The position numbers and the translations under genes are program-made. A stretch of 8,204 nt of DNA from assembly GCA_001784735.1 (NCBI GenBank), contig MFSB01000014.1:1-8204 (forward strand). Direction: 5' to 3'. Each line of letters starts with the position of its first letter. The first letter of the stretch is position 1. This DNA comes from Candidatus Moranbacteria bacterium RIFCSPLOWO2_12_FULL_48_12. Its GTDB lineage: Bacteria; Patescibacteriota; Minisyncoccia; Moranbacterales; UBA1568. Below are positions 1-7,095 of the stretch, one piece after another. The notes below the pieces were generated by a model. It did not search any database and was not told the DNA's origin. It saw only the letters and a list, made by a program, of their open reading frames with translations.

Positions 1-6
1 GTAATA

Positions 7-30
7 CCTCGCGGCTTGCCGCGAGGATTA
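7..30 (+). terminator. Strong hairpin terminator at the left edge
   Basis: A perfect 8-bp GC-rich stem (CCTCGCGG / CCGCGAGG) closes a CTTG tetraloop at 7-26. On the plus strand it is followed by a T-rich tract (ATTATTTATTTTTCTTT), the layout of a rho-independent terminator for a plus-strand gene ending left of the window. Read on the minus strand the tail is T-poor (TATTAC), so it would serve the minus-strand gene ending at 209 less well. TAAT/ATTA flanks can extend the stem past one unpaired base. Confidence 0.7.
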
Positions 31-208
31 TTTATTTTTCTTTCTATGAAGCCACGGAAGTACTGTTTTTATGCATTAAACTAAACGACATTGAGTTAAA
101 AGCCCTTTCCTTGGCTTTCTATGTACAACGAAATGAAGTTTTTAGCCTCCCGTTTTTCCTATTAAGTCCATTTTGCATTGTGATTTTGATTTTTGATATT
201 TTTTACAT
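31..208. other. Gene-free left flank
   Basis: No convincing gene is seen. There is a weak stem-loop at 99-118 (AAAGCC, 8-nt loop, GGCTTT) that could help end minus-strand transcription from the gene stopping at 209. A short 7-bp-period A/T-rich tract lies at about 182-202 (GATTTTG ATTTTTG ATATTTT). Short open frames here show no recognisable protein features. Confidence 0.4.
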
Positions 209-964
209 TCAGACTAAAATGTGCCACGGTGTGCTGAAAAGCAGCACGGCTATCAGGACGAAAAAGAAGAGGATTCTTGCCACCGCTTTTTTGAGCGATA
301 GCTTCTTGCGAAAGCCATCCAGCGCAATGTCCCAGATAACAAAAAAGAAAATAAGAGCTACTGCTCCGGTCGTCAGATAGCCAAACGGCCAGAAACTCAT
401 CACCCAAGCCATCTCCCCCATGATAAGACCGAGGAGTACGCTATACAAACGCATGCGCTGACGCTCTTGATTTTCCACACCAAGAAAGGTTTCGTAGCTC
501 GTCAGCGCCGTGCCGAAAAAATAGATGAGCATCAGGCCCCAGAGAGGAAACGAAAAATTGAGATAGAACCCGTATACTCCAGCATAAAAAAAGAACATCG
601 CTGCCATCGCTGCAGAATAGAGAAAAGACTTGGCAGTCTTGTCTTCTGGCGCATGCCGAAGCCGATATATCCCCAGGAGCGCGAAATAATACATGACAGC
701 GCTCAAAACGACGAACATCTGGCGCTGTGCCGGATGATCGATGAGAGAGAGAAGCGTCGGCGCCACGAAGGAAAGCAGTCCCGGTACGAACGCATCTGTA
801 TAACGCTTGGTGATCCGCCTGCTCGCAATGAGCGAAATGATAACGAGCGGCAGAATGGAAAAAATATACCAGCTCCACGATGGAAAGATCGGATTGTCTG
901 CGATCACCTCCAACCCCAGACCAAAAATAACACTCCACAAAAAAACGGTAAAATGGAAAATCAT
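209..964 (-). CDS. Polytopic membrane protein of unknown function
   Basis: This 251-residue protein is almost entirely hydrophobic, with about nine predicted membrane segments, roughly at residues 5-21, 31-47, 57-75, 82-101, 115-136, 138-156, 172-192, 196-214 and 228-248. Short charged loops follow segments 2 (RRITKRYTD), 4 (RLRHAPEDK) and 6 (ENQERQRMR), which suggests a cytoplasmic side rich in Arg/Lys. I see no catalytic motif and do not recognise the family; a small CPR-restricted membrane protein family is a guess. The ATG at 964 has no Shine-Dalgarno and sits inside a 7-bp-period A/T repeat (943-1004), so the first seven or so codons (MIFHFTV) may be repeat-derived and the true start may lie a little downstream. 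It lies 190 bp after clpB on the same strand, with a mobile-looking repeat between them, so co-transcription is uncertain. It ends in TGA. Confidence 0.75.
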   Translation of the reverse strand: MIFHFTVFLWSVIFGLGLEVIADNPIFPSWSWYIFSILPLVIISLIASRRITKRYTDAFVPGLLSFVAPTLLSLIDHPAQRQMFVVLSAVMYYFALLGIYRLRHAPEDKTAKSFLYSAAMAAMFFFYAGVYGFYLNFSFPLWGLMLIYFFGTALTSYETFLGVENQERQRMRLYSVLLGLIMGEMAWVMSFWPFGYLTTGAVALIFFFVIWDIALDGFRKKLSLKKAVARILFFFVLIAVLLFSTPWHILV

Positions 965-1004
965 ACGAAAAAATGGAAAATGGAAATATCAAAATGAAAA
1001 ATGA
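943..1004. repeat. Degenerate heptamer array
   Basis: A/T-rich units repeat with a 7-bp period: AAAATGG (950-956), AAAATCA (957-963), then after a one-base slip AAAATGG (970-976), AAAATGG (977-983), AAATATC (984-990), AAAATGA (991-997) and AAAATGA (998-1004). The array overlaps the first codons of the membrane-protein gene starting at 964, and its right half forms part of the terminal repeat of the element at 988-1171. Confidence 0.6.
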
Positions 1005-1171
1005 TCTGTCTCGCCCGCCTAGACGTCGAGGCTGGCTAAGCCTTTGCCAGGACGGACAGATAAGAATTCAAAAATGAACAAATTCTAGAATCGCCTTGAA
1101 TGAGAGCTTTTACACTTTACATTGTCCGCCTCGGCTTGACCTCGTCGAGACGGGTCATTTTGATTTTTGAT
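988..1171. mobile_element. MITE-like intergenic repeat with 26-bp terminal inverted repeats
   Basis: The ends 988-1013 and 1146-1171 are inverted copies matching at 21 of 26 positions. Each has an A/T-rich outer part and a GTCTCG inner end. The GC-rich interior holds a near-perfect 16-bp palindrome (GCCTAGACGTCGAGGC, 1018-1033, one mismatched pair), a CTGGC-9-GCCAG stem-loop, and a second inverted zone with CGGACA/TGTCCG. No ORF of useful size is present, so it would be non-autonomous. Its right end covers the clpB stop codon at 1155-1157 and the last six codons. It fills most of the 190-bp gap between clpB and the membrane-protein gene. No convincing promoter was found in it. Confidence 0.5.
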
Positions 1172-3800
1172 TTTTTAATTTTGATTTTCTAAAGACAATT
1201 TTCCCCTTCTCAATGACAGCTGCGATACCCTCTCCACTGTGCACTTTTTTCTCCAAAATTTCAAGTGCCAGCGGATCAAGGATGCTATTCTGAATCACTC
1301 GCTTGAGCGGACGAGCCCCATACAAATGGTCAAATCCGGTTTTCGCAAGATAGTCCCTGAGAGGAATCGAGAATGCGAGAATGATATCGCGCACCTGGAG
1401 ACGCGAGGCGACCTTCTCCAACTGCACATCGACGATATGGCGCAACACCTTGGGCGTCAGCGGATGAAAGATGACGATTTCATCGATACGATTCAAGAAT
1501 TCGGGTCGGAATGTCTCGCGCAGACTGGACAGGATGTGTTCGCGGACTTCCTCTTCGGACAACGCGCTTTCCTCGCGCTCTTTATGTTTGAACCCCAGAT
1601 CCCGCGCACGCACCAAGATTTCCGAGCCGACATTGGAAGTCATAATGATCACCGCATTCTTGAAATTCGCCACGTGTCCCTTGGCATCCGTCAGCCGGCC
1701 ATCATCGAGAATCTGCAAAAGAATATTGAACACATCCGGATGAGCTTTCTCGATCTCATCGAACAAGACGACACTGTACGGACGGCGGCGGATGGTTTCC
1801 GTCAGCTGGCCTCCTTCTTCATACCCGACATAGCCCGGCGGCGAACCGATCAGCTTGGCTATCGAGTGCGACTCCATATATTCCGACATATCCACTCGCA
1901 CAAGCGCTTTCTCATCGTCAAAGAGAAACTCCGCCAATGCCTTGGCCAGCTCGGTTTTCCCGACTCCCGTCATACCGAGAAAGATGAACGACCCGATCGG
2001 GCGCGTCTCTTCGGCCAGTCCGGCCCGCGAACGGCGGATGGCATTAGACACTGAAACGATTGCCTCATCCTGGCCGATAACGCGCCCTCTCAAGGCCTCT
2101 TCCATATGGGCGAGCTTGGCTGCCTCTTTTTCGAGTATTTTCGCGACTGGCACGCCCGTGGAACGCGATACCACGAGCGCGATATCCTCATCCGTGATCT
2201 CTTCTTTGAGAATGAAGCCGGTTTTTTGCAGGGCTTCGAGTTTTTTCTCCTCACTCTTGATTTTTTTCTCTAGTGCCGGGATTCTGCCATAACGGATTTC
2301 CGCCACGCGATCAAGTCCGCCCTCCCGCTCCGCCACTTCCGCCTCTCCCTTAAGCTTGTCTATCTCCGCCTTGTGTTCACGAGCCGCCATAATGAGACCG
2401 CGCTGCGATTTCCATTGGAGCGACAGTTTCTGCGAGCGCTCTTTCAGCTCCGAAAGTTCCCGATTGATGGCTACGATTTTTTTCCCAGTATGGCCATCCC
2501 CTTCTTTCCCCAAGGCCCGCTTTTCGATTTCCAAACGACGGATGTTCCGCTCCAACTGGTCGAGATCCGTCGGCATCGAATCGATTTCCATCCGCCTAAG
2601 AGACGCCGCCTCATCGATCAGGTCGATCGCCTTATCCGGCAAGAAACGTTCCGTGATATAGCGCCGGGAAAGCTTCACGGCCGCGATGAGCGCATCATCG
2701 GTAATCTTCACGCCGTGATGCAATTCATATTTTTCTTTGATGCCACGCAGGATGGCAATCGCATCTTCTTCAGAAGGCTCGCTCACATACACCGGCTGGA
2801 AACGCCGTTCCAATGCCGCATCTTTCTCGATATATTTCTGATATTCTTTGAGCGTCGTCGCGCCGATCGCGCGTAACTTGCCTCTCGAGAGCGCCGGTTT
2901 CAGCATATTTGATGCGTCGAGGGCTCCTTCCGTCGCGCCTGCTCCGACAAGCGTGTGCAACTCATCAATGAACAGGATGAAACGATCAGCCGCATGTTCC
3001 ACTTCTTTCAGTATCGCCTTGAGGCGTTCTTCGAATTCGCCGCGGAATTTCGCCCCGGCCAAAAGCGCCCCCAGATCGAGAGAGACGACTTCTTTGTTCT
3101 TCAGGTTCTCCGGTACATCGCCGGAAATGATGCGCTGCGCCAATCCCTCGGCAATGGCTGTCTTGCCGGTACCGGCCTCGCCAATGAGCACGGGATTGTT
3201 TTTGGTGCGCCGCGAAAGTACCTGCATCACGCGACGAATCTCCTCGTCGCGGCCGATAACCGGATCAAGCTTTTCCTCGCGAGCCAGTTTGGTCAGATTG
3301 ACTGCATATTTCTCGAGCGCCTGATAGGTCTGTTCCGGTTCCTGGCTTTCCACATGGCTTGCGCCGCGGACTTGCGACAGGATTTTCAGCACGTCATCAT
3401 ACTGTATGCCGGCCGTTTGGAGAAGCGTCTTCGCCTTGCTCCCCACGACGAGCACCGCGAGGAGCAGATGCTCTGTCGAGACAAAACTATCCCCTATTTT
3501 TTCCATCTCCTTCTCTGCGCCGGAAAATACCTGCGCCAACCCCGACGAGAGATAGAGCTGGCCGAGGGCTCCCGTTTCCGCCCGCGGAAAATGATCGATT
3601 TCATCGAGTATCCGACCCTTGATCTTTTCCGCATCGATCTCGAGCTTCCCGAAAATCACCGGCACGATAGAATCCGTCTGTGCCAAGAGCGCATACAGAA
3701 GATGCGCGATATCCAGCTGCGGATTGCCGCGCGACAGGGCGATTTCCTGCGCATTGCGCAGCGCCTCTTGGCTTTTGGTTGTGAATTTGTTGATGTTCAT
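1155..3800 (-). CDS. clpB: ATP-dependent disaggregase chaperone ClpB
   Basis: This is a Hsp100 hexameric ATPase that extracts polypeptides from aggregates together with DnaK/DnaJ/GrpE in the cytoplasm. All domains are present in its 881 residues. The N-domain has two Clp_N repeats (about 1-145). NBD1 has Walker A GEAGTGKT (207-214), pore loop KFRG (251-254), Walker B FILFIDE (274-280) and ERRF arginines (332-333). The coiled-coil M-domain spans about 405-528 and includes RYGRIPALEK. NBD2 has Walker A GMTGVGKT (609-616), pore loop GYVGY (656-660), Walker B VVLFDE (677-682), FLNR (R771) and sensor 2 GAR (828-830). The full-length M-domain with its ClpB-specific YGxIP segment argues against ClpC. 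The ATG at 3800 begins the usual N-domain helix but has no Shine-Dalgarno. A promoter overlapping a CIRCE-like operator lies upstream, pointing to HrcA heat-shock control. The C-terminal tail KSKLKNQKSK looks repeat-derived. It ends in TGA. Confidence 0.97.
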   Translation of the reverse strand: MNINKFTTKSQEALRNAQEIALSRGNPQLDIAHLLYALLAQTDSIVPVIFGKLEIDAEKIKGRILDEIDHFPRAETGALGQLYLSSGLAQVFSGAEKEMEKIGDSFVSTEHLLLAVLVVGSKAKTLLQTAGIQYDDVLKILSQVRGASHVESQEPEQTYQALEKYAVNLTKLAREEKLDPVIGRDEEIRRVMQVLSRRTKNNPVLIGEAGTGKTAIAEGLAQRIISGDVPENLKNKEVVSLDLGALLAGAKFRGEFEERLKAILKEVEHAADRFILFIDELHTLVGAGATEGALDASNMLKPALSRGKLRAIGATTLKEYQKYIEKDAALERRFQPVYVSEPSEEDAIAILRGIKEKYELHHGVKITDDALIAAVKLSRRYITERFLPDKAIDLIDEAASLRRMEIDSMPTDLDQLERNIRRLEIEKRALGKEGDGHTGKKIVAINRELSELKERSQKLSLQWKSQRGLIMAAREHKAEIDKLKGEAEVAEREGGLDRVAEIRYGRIPALEKKIKSEEKKLEALQKTGFILKEEITDEDIALVVSRSTGVPVAKILEKEAAKLAHMEEALRGRVIGQDEAIVSVSNAIRRSRAGLAEETRPIGSFIFLGMTGVGKTELAKALAEFLFDDEKALVRVDMSEYMESHSIAKLIGSPPGYVGYEEGGQLTETIRRRPYSVVLFDEIEKAHPDVFNILLQILDDGRLTDAKGHVANFKNAVIIMTSNVGSEILVRARDLGFKHKEREESALSEEEVREHILSSLRETFRPEFLNRIDEIVIFHPLTPKVLRHIVDVQLEKVASRLQVRDIILAFSIPLRDYLAKTGFDHLYGARPLKRVIQNSILDPLALEILEKKVHSGEGIAAVIEKGKIVFRKSKLKNQKSK
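1156..1190. repeat. Degenerate heptamer array at the 3' end of clpB
   Basis: Units CATTTTG, ATTTTTG, ATTTTTT, AATTTTG and ATTTTCT run in exact 7-bp register. On the minus strand the array encodes the end of ClpB (about KLKNQKSK) and most of its TGA stop. Confidence 0.6.
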
Positions 3801-3810
3801 AGTTGAAAAA

Positions 3811-3845
3811 GAATCAAGAATTACGAATCAGAAATCATGAATGAA
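3811..3845. repeat. Degenerate heptamer array in the clpB leader
   Basis: Five units in exact 7-bp register read GAATCAA, GAATTAC, GAATCAG, AAATCAT and GAATGAA. They occupy the untranslated leader of clpB just upstream of its start codon, where a ribosome binding site would be expected but is not seen. Confidence 0.6.
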
Positions 3846-3892
3846 TACGAGAACAAAAACCGTAATTTTTATAGTACGCCACCTTCGTCTCA

Positions 3893-3921
3893 AATATACC
3901 ACCAAATCAAAAAGTTGGCAA
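3893..3921 (-). promoter_or_regulatory. Sigma70-type promoter of clpB
   Basis: On the minus strand the -35 box TTGCCA (3916-3921, 5 of 6 to consensus) is followed after exactly 17 bp by the -10 box TATATT (3893-3898, 5 of 6), which carries an extended TGG. Transcription should start near 3886, giving a leader of about 85 nt. The -35 box lies inside the inverted repeat at 3915-3941, so a repressor bound there would block RNA polymerase. Confidence 0.75.
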
Positions 3922-3941
3922 TCTCACACCGAGAGTGCCAA
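3915..3941. promoter_or_regulatory. CIRCE-like HrcA operator upstream of clpB
   Basis: The site reads TTGGCAATC-N9-GAGTGCCAA on the plus strand. The known CIRCE consensus is TTAGCACTC-N9-GAGTGCTAA, so 15 of 18 arm positions match (8 of 9 in the better arm) and the 9-bp spacer is exact. An outer G/C pair (3914/3942) extends the symmetry. In known systems HrcA binds CIRCE and represses chaperone genes until heat shock. Overlap with the clpB -35 box fits that mechanism. hrcA itself is not in the window. Confidence 0.75.
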
Positions 3942-3962
3942 CAAAAGAAATCATGGGTTACG

Positions 3963-3988
3963 AAAAGAGGCTTGATGAAGCCTCTTTT
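3963..3988 (-). terminator. Terminator after htrA
   Basis: A perfect 11-bp stem (AAAAGAGGCTT / AAGCCTCTTTT) closes a 4-nt loop and carries A's on one side and T's on the other, so it can work in both directions. It lies 35 bp past the TGA of the HtrA gene and upstream of the clpB promoter, so it separates the envelope operon from clpB. Confidence 0.85.
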
Positions 3989-3990
3989 AC

Positions 3991-4018
3991 ATGATACATG
4001 ATACGCAATACCTGATAC
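3991..4018. repeat. Degenerate heptamer array after htrA
   Basis: Four units in exact 7-bp register read ATGATAC, ATGATAC, GCAATAC and CTGATAC. They sit between the htrA stop codon and the terminator hairpin. Confidence 0.65.
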
Positions 4019-4022
4019 TTTT

Positions 4023-5348
4023 TCATTTGCGCTCTTCCAGTTTCACCTTCACATCCTTCGTTACCCCCTTGTGCGATACCTTGAGAGTAATCTCATCACC
4101 CACATTGTACTGGCTGATGAGGTTGCTCAGCGGATGGGCATCATCGATCTTCGTCCCGTTGATTTCGAGGATGATGTCGTTTTCCACCAGTCCCGCTTTA
4201 TCAGCCGGTGATCCGGGAATGACGGCGAAATCTGTCATCCTCTGGCCGCGCAGGATGAGGGCGCCGTAATTATAAGGCAGATTGTTTTCTTTCTGAGCCG
4301 TATCATCCAAGATGATATAGCGGACGCCTATGTAAGGAACGGAAATTTTCCCCGTCGTCCGCACTTGCTCCACGATGCGCTTGACCTGGTTGATAGGAAG
4401 CGCGAAACCGATGTTTTCCGCGCCCTGAGCCATCGCCACATTCACACCGATGACAGCGCCGGAAAGATTGAACAGCGGGCCGCCGGAATTGCCCGGATTG
4501 ATGGCGGCGTCCATTTGGATGACATCCGTCAGTTGCTCTTCTCTCTCACCCATGCCCGAACCGGCAGAGACGCTCCGTTTCAAGCCGGAAACGATGCCTT
4601 GCGTCACTGAATTCGCGAATTCGCCCAAAGGATTGCCGATGGCAATGACGGTTTGCCCAACTTTGATCTGATCGGAATCGCCGATGGTCAATGCAGGGAA
4701 GGAATCACCCGCTTCGCCCGAGACTCCACGAGGCGAGCCCTCTATCTTCAAAACAGCGATATCGTTGCTCGGATCGCGAGCCAGCACTTTGGCCGGATAT
4801 TCCTTGCCGCCGCTCAATATGACCGTGTAGTCCGCCTGCTCGTCCGCCACCACATGCTTATTGGTAACGATCAGTCCGTCTTCGGATATGAAGAACCCGG
4901 AACCGCTCCCGATTTTCTGTTTTTCCGTCTTGCCCGAGTCTGCGCTCCCGCTCCCCTGATCCTCTGCATTGAACGGGTCGAAGAAAAACGGGAAGCTGCC
5001 GCCAAACGGATTGCCATAAAAATTACGCACTTTCGGCACATCACGGCTTATGACGATACTCACCACGCCAGGAGAATTCTTTTCTACCAGATCAGTCACG
5101 GTCTTGTCTTCCGTCACTACGGCTGATTCTGCGGACTCTCGTGGAGCAATATTTTTCTCCCCCACCGGCGTCTGCTTGAAATATTTATTGACAACGACTG
5201 GCGACAGCAAACCGCCAGCAAAACCAAAAACAGCGGCTACGATAAACAGAGCGACGAAACGCCCGCACCCGGATGCGCATACCCGTATTTTTTTTCCAGC
5301 CTCTCGAGAACTGGATTCCATAGATGATGGAGCTTGTATAATTTCCAT
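4023..5348 (-). CDS. HtrA/DegP-family serine protease, membrane-anchored, one PDZ domain
   Basis: This protein degrades or holds misfolded proteins on the outer face of the cytoplasmic membrane. In 441 residues it has a short cytoplasmic N-terminus, one membrane anchor (about 31-55) and a Gly/Phe-rich linker (107-147). A trypsin-like domain carries the full triad: His165 in TNKHVV, Asp196 in DPSNDIAVL and Ser288 in GNSGGP. A single C-terminal PDZ domain (about 338-439, with GSPADKAGL at 379-387) follows. One PDZ and an uncleaved anchor match Gram-positive-type HtrA rather than two-PDZ DegP. Residues about 205-215 (SPRGVSGEAGD) form an extra loop before the conserved FPALTIGDSD segment and may be a repeat-derived insertion. 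The ATG at 5348 has no Shine-Dalgarno. The gene follows the prolyl isomerase by 100 bp, with no convincing separate promoter, and a terminator follows. It ends in TGA. Confidence 0.95.
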   Translation of the reverse strand: MEIIQAPSSMESSSREAGKKIRVCASGCGRFVALFIVAAVFGFAGGLLSPVVVNKYFKQTPVGEKNIAPRESAESAVVTEDKTVTDLVEKNSPGVVSIVISRDVPKVRNFYGNPFGGSFPFFFDPFNAEDQGSGSADSGKTEKQKIGSGSGFFISEDGLIVTNKHVVADEQADYTVILSGGKEYPAKVLARDPSNDIAVLKIEGSPRGVSGEAGDSFPALTIGDSDQIKVGQTVIAIGNPLGEFANSVTQGIVSGLKRSVSAGSGMGEREEQLTDVIQMDAAINPGNSGGPLFNLSGAVIGVNVAMAQGAENIGFALPINQVKRIVEQVRTTGKISVPYIGVRYIILDDTAQKENNLPYNYGALILRGQRMTDFAVIPGSPADKAGLVENDIILEINGTKIDDAHPLSNLISQYNVGDEITLKVSHKGVTKDVKVKLEERK

Positions 5349-5448
5349 AAAACAAATATTTCACAATTTATATATTTTCAAGAAACGGGCTCTCTTCTGT
5401 ATGTCGGGATTCTTGCCCTTACCTTACCTTTGAATGCGATCGTGTCGG

Positions 5449-6507
5449 CTAAAAGAAGAAGGCGGCATCACCGTCTGTCTTCTCAAAAAGATTTTTTTCA
5501 AAATCGCGAAGCTCCTGCTTGCGGAATTCCGCGCGCGCTTCCGCCGCATTCCACTCATATTCCGGAGACAAAATGAGTATCGACAATCCGCGCATCTTTT
5601 CTGACAGGAAATCAGCAAAAGTCATTTTGCGCGCGAAAATCTGCCTCAAACGATAGAGTTGTTTGGTGTCCTCTTTCTTGATCTCCTCTACTAAGAGAAT
5701 ATGAAAGCCCAAACCGCTCTCTACCACGTCTCCCGGCACTCCGACTTTCTGCAGCATCACGCTCTGGCGGAGTTCCGGCGCGAGATCTGCTGGCGCAAAC
5801 CAGCCCAAATCTCCTCCGTCTTCTGCTGTCCGCCCCGCCGAATACTGTTTGGCAGCATCGGCAAAGGCCTGGCCGGAGAGCAGCGCGTCCTGAGCCAGGC
5901 GGATCTTCTCCAACGCCTTTGATGCGGCATCTACCTCTTTGGCAAAACTGGCTTGCAGTTTTTCCTGATAGAGGCTCGGCATCACTACTTTTTCTTCAAA
6001 ATCCGCAAGTGTCCAGCCATACAGACGCTCCAGGTCTTTTTTCACTTCTTCGCCGCTGCCGTATTCCTCCAATTTTCGCGAAACACCCTGCGCCGCCTCG
6101 TTTTGACTCACCTGGATCCCCCTCTCTTTCGCCAAACGCTCGATGGCTTCATCCTCAATCATCTTATTCAATACTTCTTTCTCGCGCACCTTGAAGCGCT
6201 GCTGCCCCTCTGCCGTAGAAAAATCCACGCGCAAGCCGATTTTCCCGAAATCTTGCGCTTCATAAAAACGCCTGACGGAGGCCATATTCTGGGAGAGCGT
6301 CCGATAGGTGATGCCACCTTTATAACTCACGATCGCTATCGGATACGGCAGGGCGCTCTTCAGACGATCGACAAAAGCGTTCGGCTGGGAAACGGCGTAC
6401 ACTGCTACGAGGCTGGCCGCAAAAATGAGAACAAAAACGATGAGCGCCCCGTACACGAGCGTACTCACACGCACCTTTTTCAAAAAGTTTTGTACTTTAT
6501 TAGGCAT
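5449..6507 (-). CDS. Membrane-anchored parvulin-type peptidylprolyl isomerase (PpiC/SurA-like)
   Basis: This protein probably assists folding of exported proteins by cis/trans isomerisation of prolyl bonds on the outer membrane face. In 352 residues it has a short basic N-terminus, one membrane segment (about 15-39), a SurA-like helical region (about 65-195) and a parvulin region. The parvulin region holds GQAFADAAKQYS (212-223), GGDLGWF (231-237) and GFHILLVEE (267-275). The usual first strand (RHIL-type) is not seen before the helix; a similar strand, YRLRQIFARK (285-294), comes after it, so the fold may be rearranged. The tail is charged and ends in AAFFF. The ATG at 6507 has no Shine-Dalgarno; instead it sits at the end of an inverted repeat (ACTACCGGGTATG). 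It lies between the DivIC-like gene and htrA, which suggests a shared envelope role. It ends in TAG. Confidence 0.9.
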   Translation of the reverse strand: MPNKVQNFLKKVRVSTLVYGALIVFVLIFAASLVAVYAVSQPNAFVDRLKSALPYPIAIVSYKGGITYRTLSQNMASVRRFYEAQDFGKIGLRVDFSTAEGQQRFKVREKEVLNKMIEDEAIERLAKERGIQVSQNEAAQGVSRKLEEYGSGEEVKKDLERLYGWTLADFEEKVVMPSLYQEKLQASFAKEVDAASKALEKIRLAQDALLSGQAFADAAKQYSAGRTAEDGGDLGWFAPADLAPELRQSVMLQKVGVPGDVVESGLGFHILLVEEIKKEDTKQLYRLRQIFARKMTFADFLSEKMRGLSILILSPEYEWNAAEARAEFRKQELRDFEKNLFEKTDGDAAFFF

Positions 6508-6637
6508 ACCCGGTAGTGAAACTTTGAATAATTACAATGAAACTTGTTGTCTTATTAACAATCCTTTAAATTATGTATATATTCCCCGATACATACAGCC
6601 TTGTTTTCTGCTTTCGAAGTTCTACTACCGGGCATAG
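6505..6637 (-). repeat. Stop-to-start inverted-repeat element B
   Basis: The gap between the DivIC-like gene (TGA at 6640-6642) and the isomerase gene (ATG at 6507-6505) is one 133-bp element. Its arms 6613-6632 and 6509-6528 are inverted copies, identical at 17 of 20 positions, with an 84-nt A/T-rich loop. As minus-strand RNA 18 of 20 positions can pair (one G-U). Each arm is flanked on its outer side by TATG, the second of which contains the isomerase start codon. The first TATG opens a 26-codon frame (6635-6555, starting MPGSRTSK). Sister of element A at 7093-7224. Confidence 0.7.
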
Positions 6638-6639
6638 AC

Positions 6640-7095
6640 TCATTCAATTAAACCAAAAAATACTTTCCACCATTTTTTATAATTCGCCATATTCTCATTC
6701 TCAGTATTGTTGCCAGATAAAATCGATTGTTCATCTTGAGCAGCGCCTGTTACCTCTTCATATCCTGGCGCCAGCCTCGCCGCCCGCTCCACCGAATCGA
6801 GGCGAGAGTCTAGGCGGGTCGGTTTCACTCCCACGACGATTTCCTCTGTTTTTTTCAGCCCAAGCTTTTTCTTGGCCTCCTGCTCACGAAAATCGTCCGT
6901 AGCGAAATAACGGATCCTTTCGGAAAGCGTCTCATTTTCACGACTTATCTTGGCAGCCTCGGTTTGGAGCGTATTGATTTCCTCCTGAATGCGGCGGTTT
7001 CTCTCGATCTGCTTGGAAGAAACGTAGAGCACCCAGCCGATGAGGATGAGCACTGCCGCAATCACTGCCCTGAGCCACCATTTGCGTTGCGCCAT
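6640..7095 (-). CDS. DivIC/FtsB-like septum formation initiator family protein
   Basis: Proteins of this family are single-pass coiled-coil subunits of the divisome that bridge early and late division proteins. In 151 residues there is a short basic N-terminus, a membrane segment (about 8-25), a coiled coil (about 27-63, with ENETLSERI) and the family's conserved end (about 65-88, DDFREQEAKKKLGLKKTEEIVV). Past this lies a linker rich in Arg/Asp/Glu (90-115) whose DNA shares three ordered blocks with the intergenic repeat at 988-1171, so it is probably an insertion. The C-terminus NYKKWWKVFFGLIE is aromatic and may be a binding or membrane-surface motif. The ATG at 7095 is embedded in an inverted repeat (CCACCGGGTATG) with no Shine-Dalgarno. 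It follows a 36-residue membrane protein and precedes the isomerase. It ends in TGA. Confidence 0.85.
   Translation of the reverse strand: MAQRKWWLRAVIAAVLILIGWVLYVSSKQIERNRRIQEEINTLQTEAAKISRENETLSERIRYFATDDFREQEAKKKLGLKKTEEIVVGVKPTRLDSRLDSVERAARLAPGYEEVTGAAQDEQSILSGNNTENENMANYKKWWKVFFGLIE

Noticed and set aside
441..997. Frames of 183 (minus) and 176 (plus) codons over the left membrane gene
   Set aside because: Both are Cys/His/Arg-rich and lack the clean hydrophobic segments of the 209-964 frame, which they overlap.
2955..3806. Long plus-strand open frame (283 codons) antisense to clpB
   Set aside because: It mirrors a well-conserved ClpB reading frame, has no recognisable domain, and its peptide is the usual Arg/Phe/Leu-rich shadow. 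The other plus-strand frames over clpB, htrA and the isomerase gene are shadows for the same reason.
5349..5448. Promoter or third inverted-repeat element between the isomerase gene and htrA
   Set aside because: The A/T-rich stretch before htrA has no -35/-10 pair at proper spacing, and no CCGGT arm is present. Only a weak GGGC..GCCC pairing is seen.
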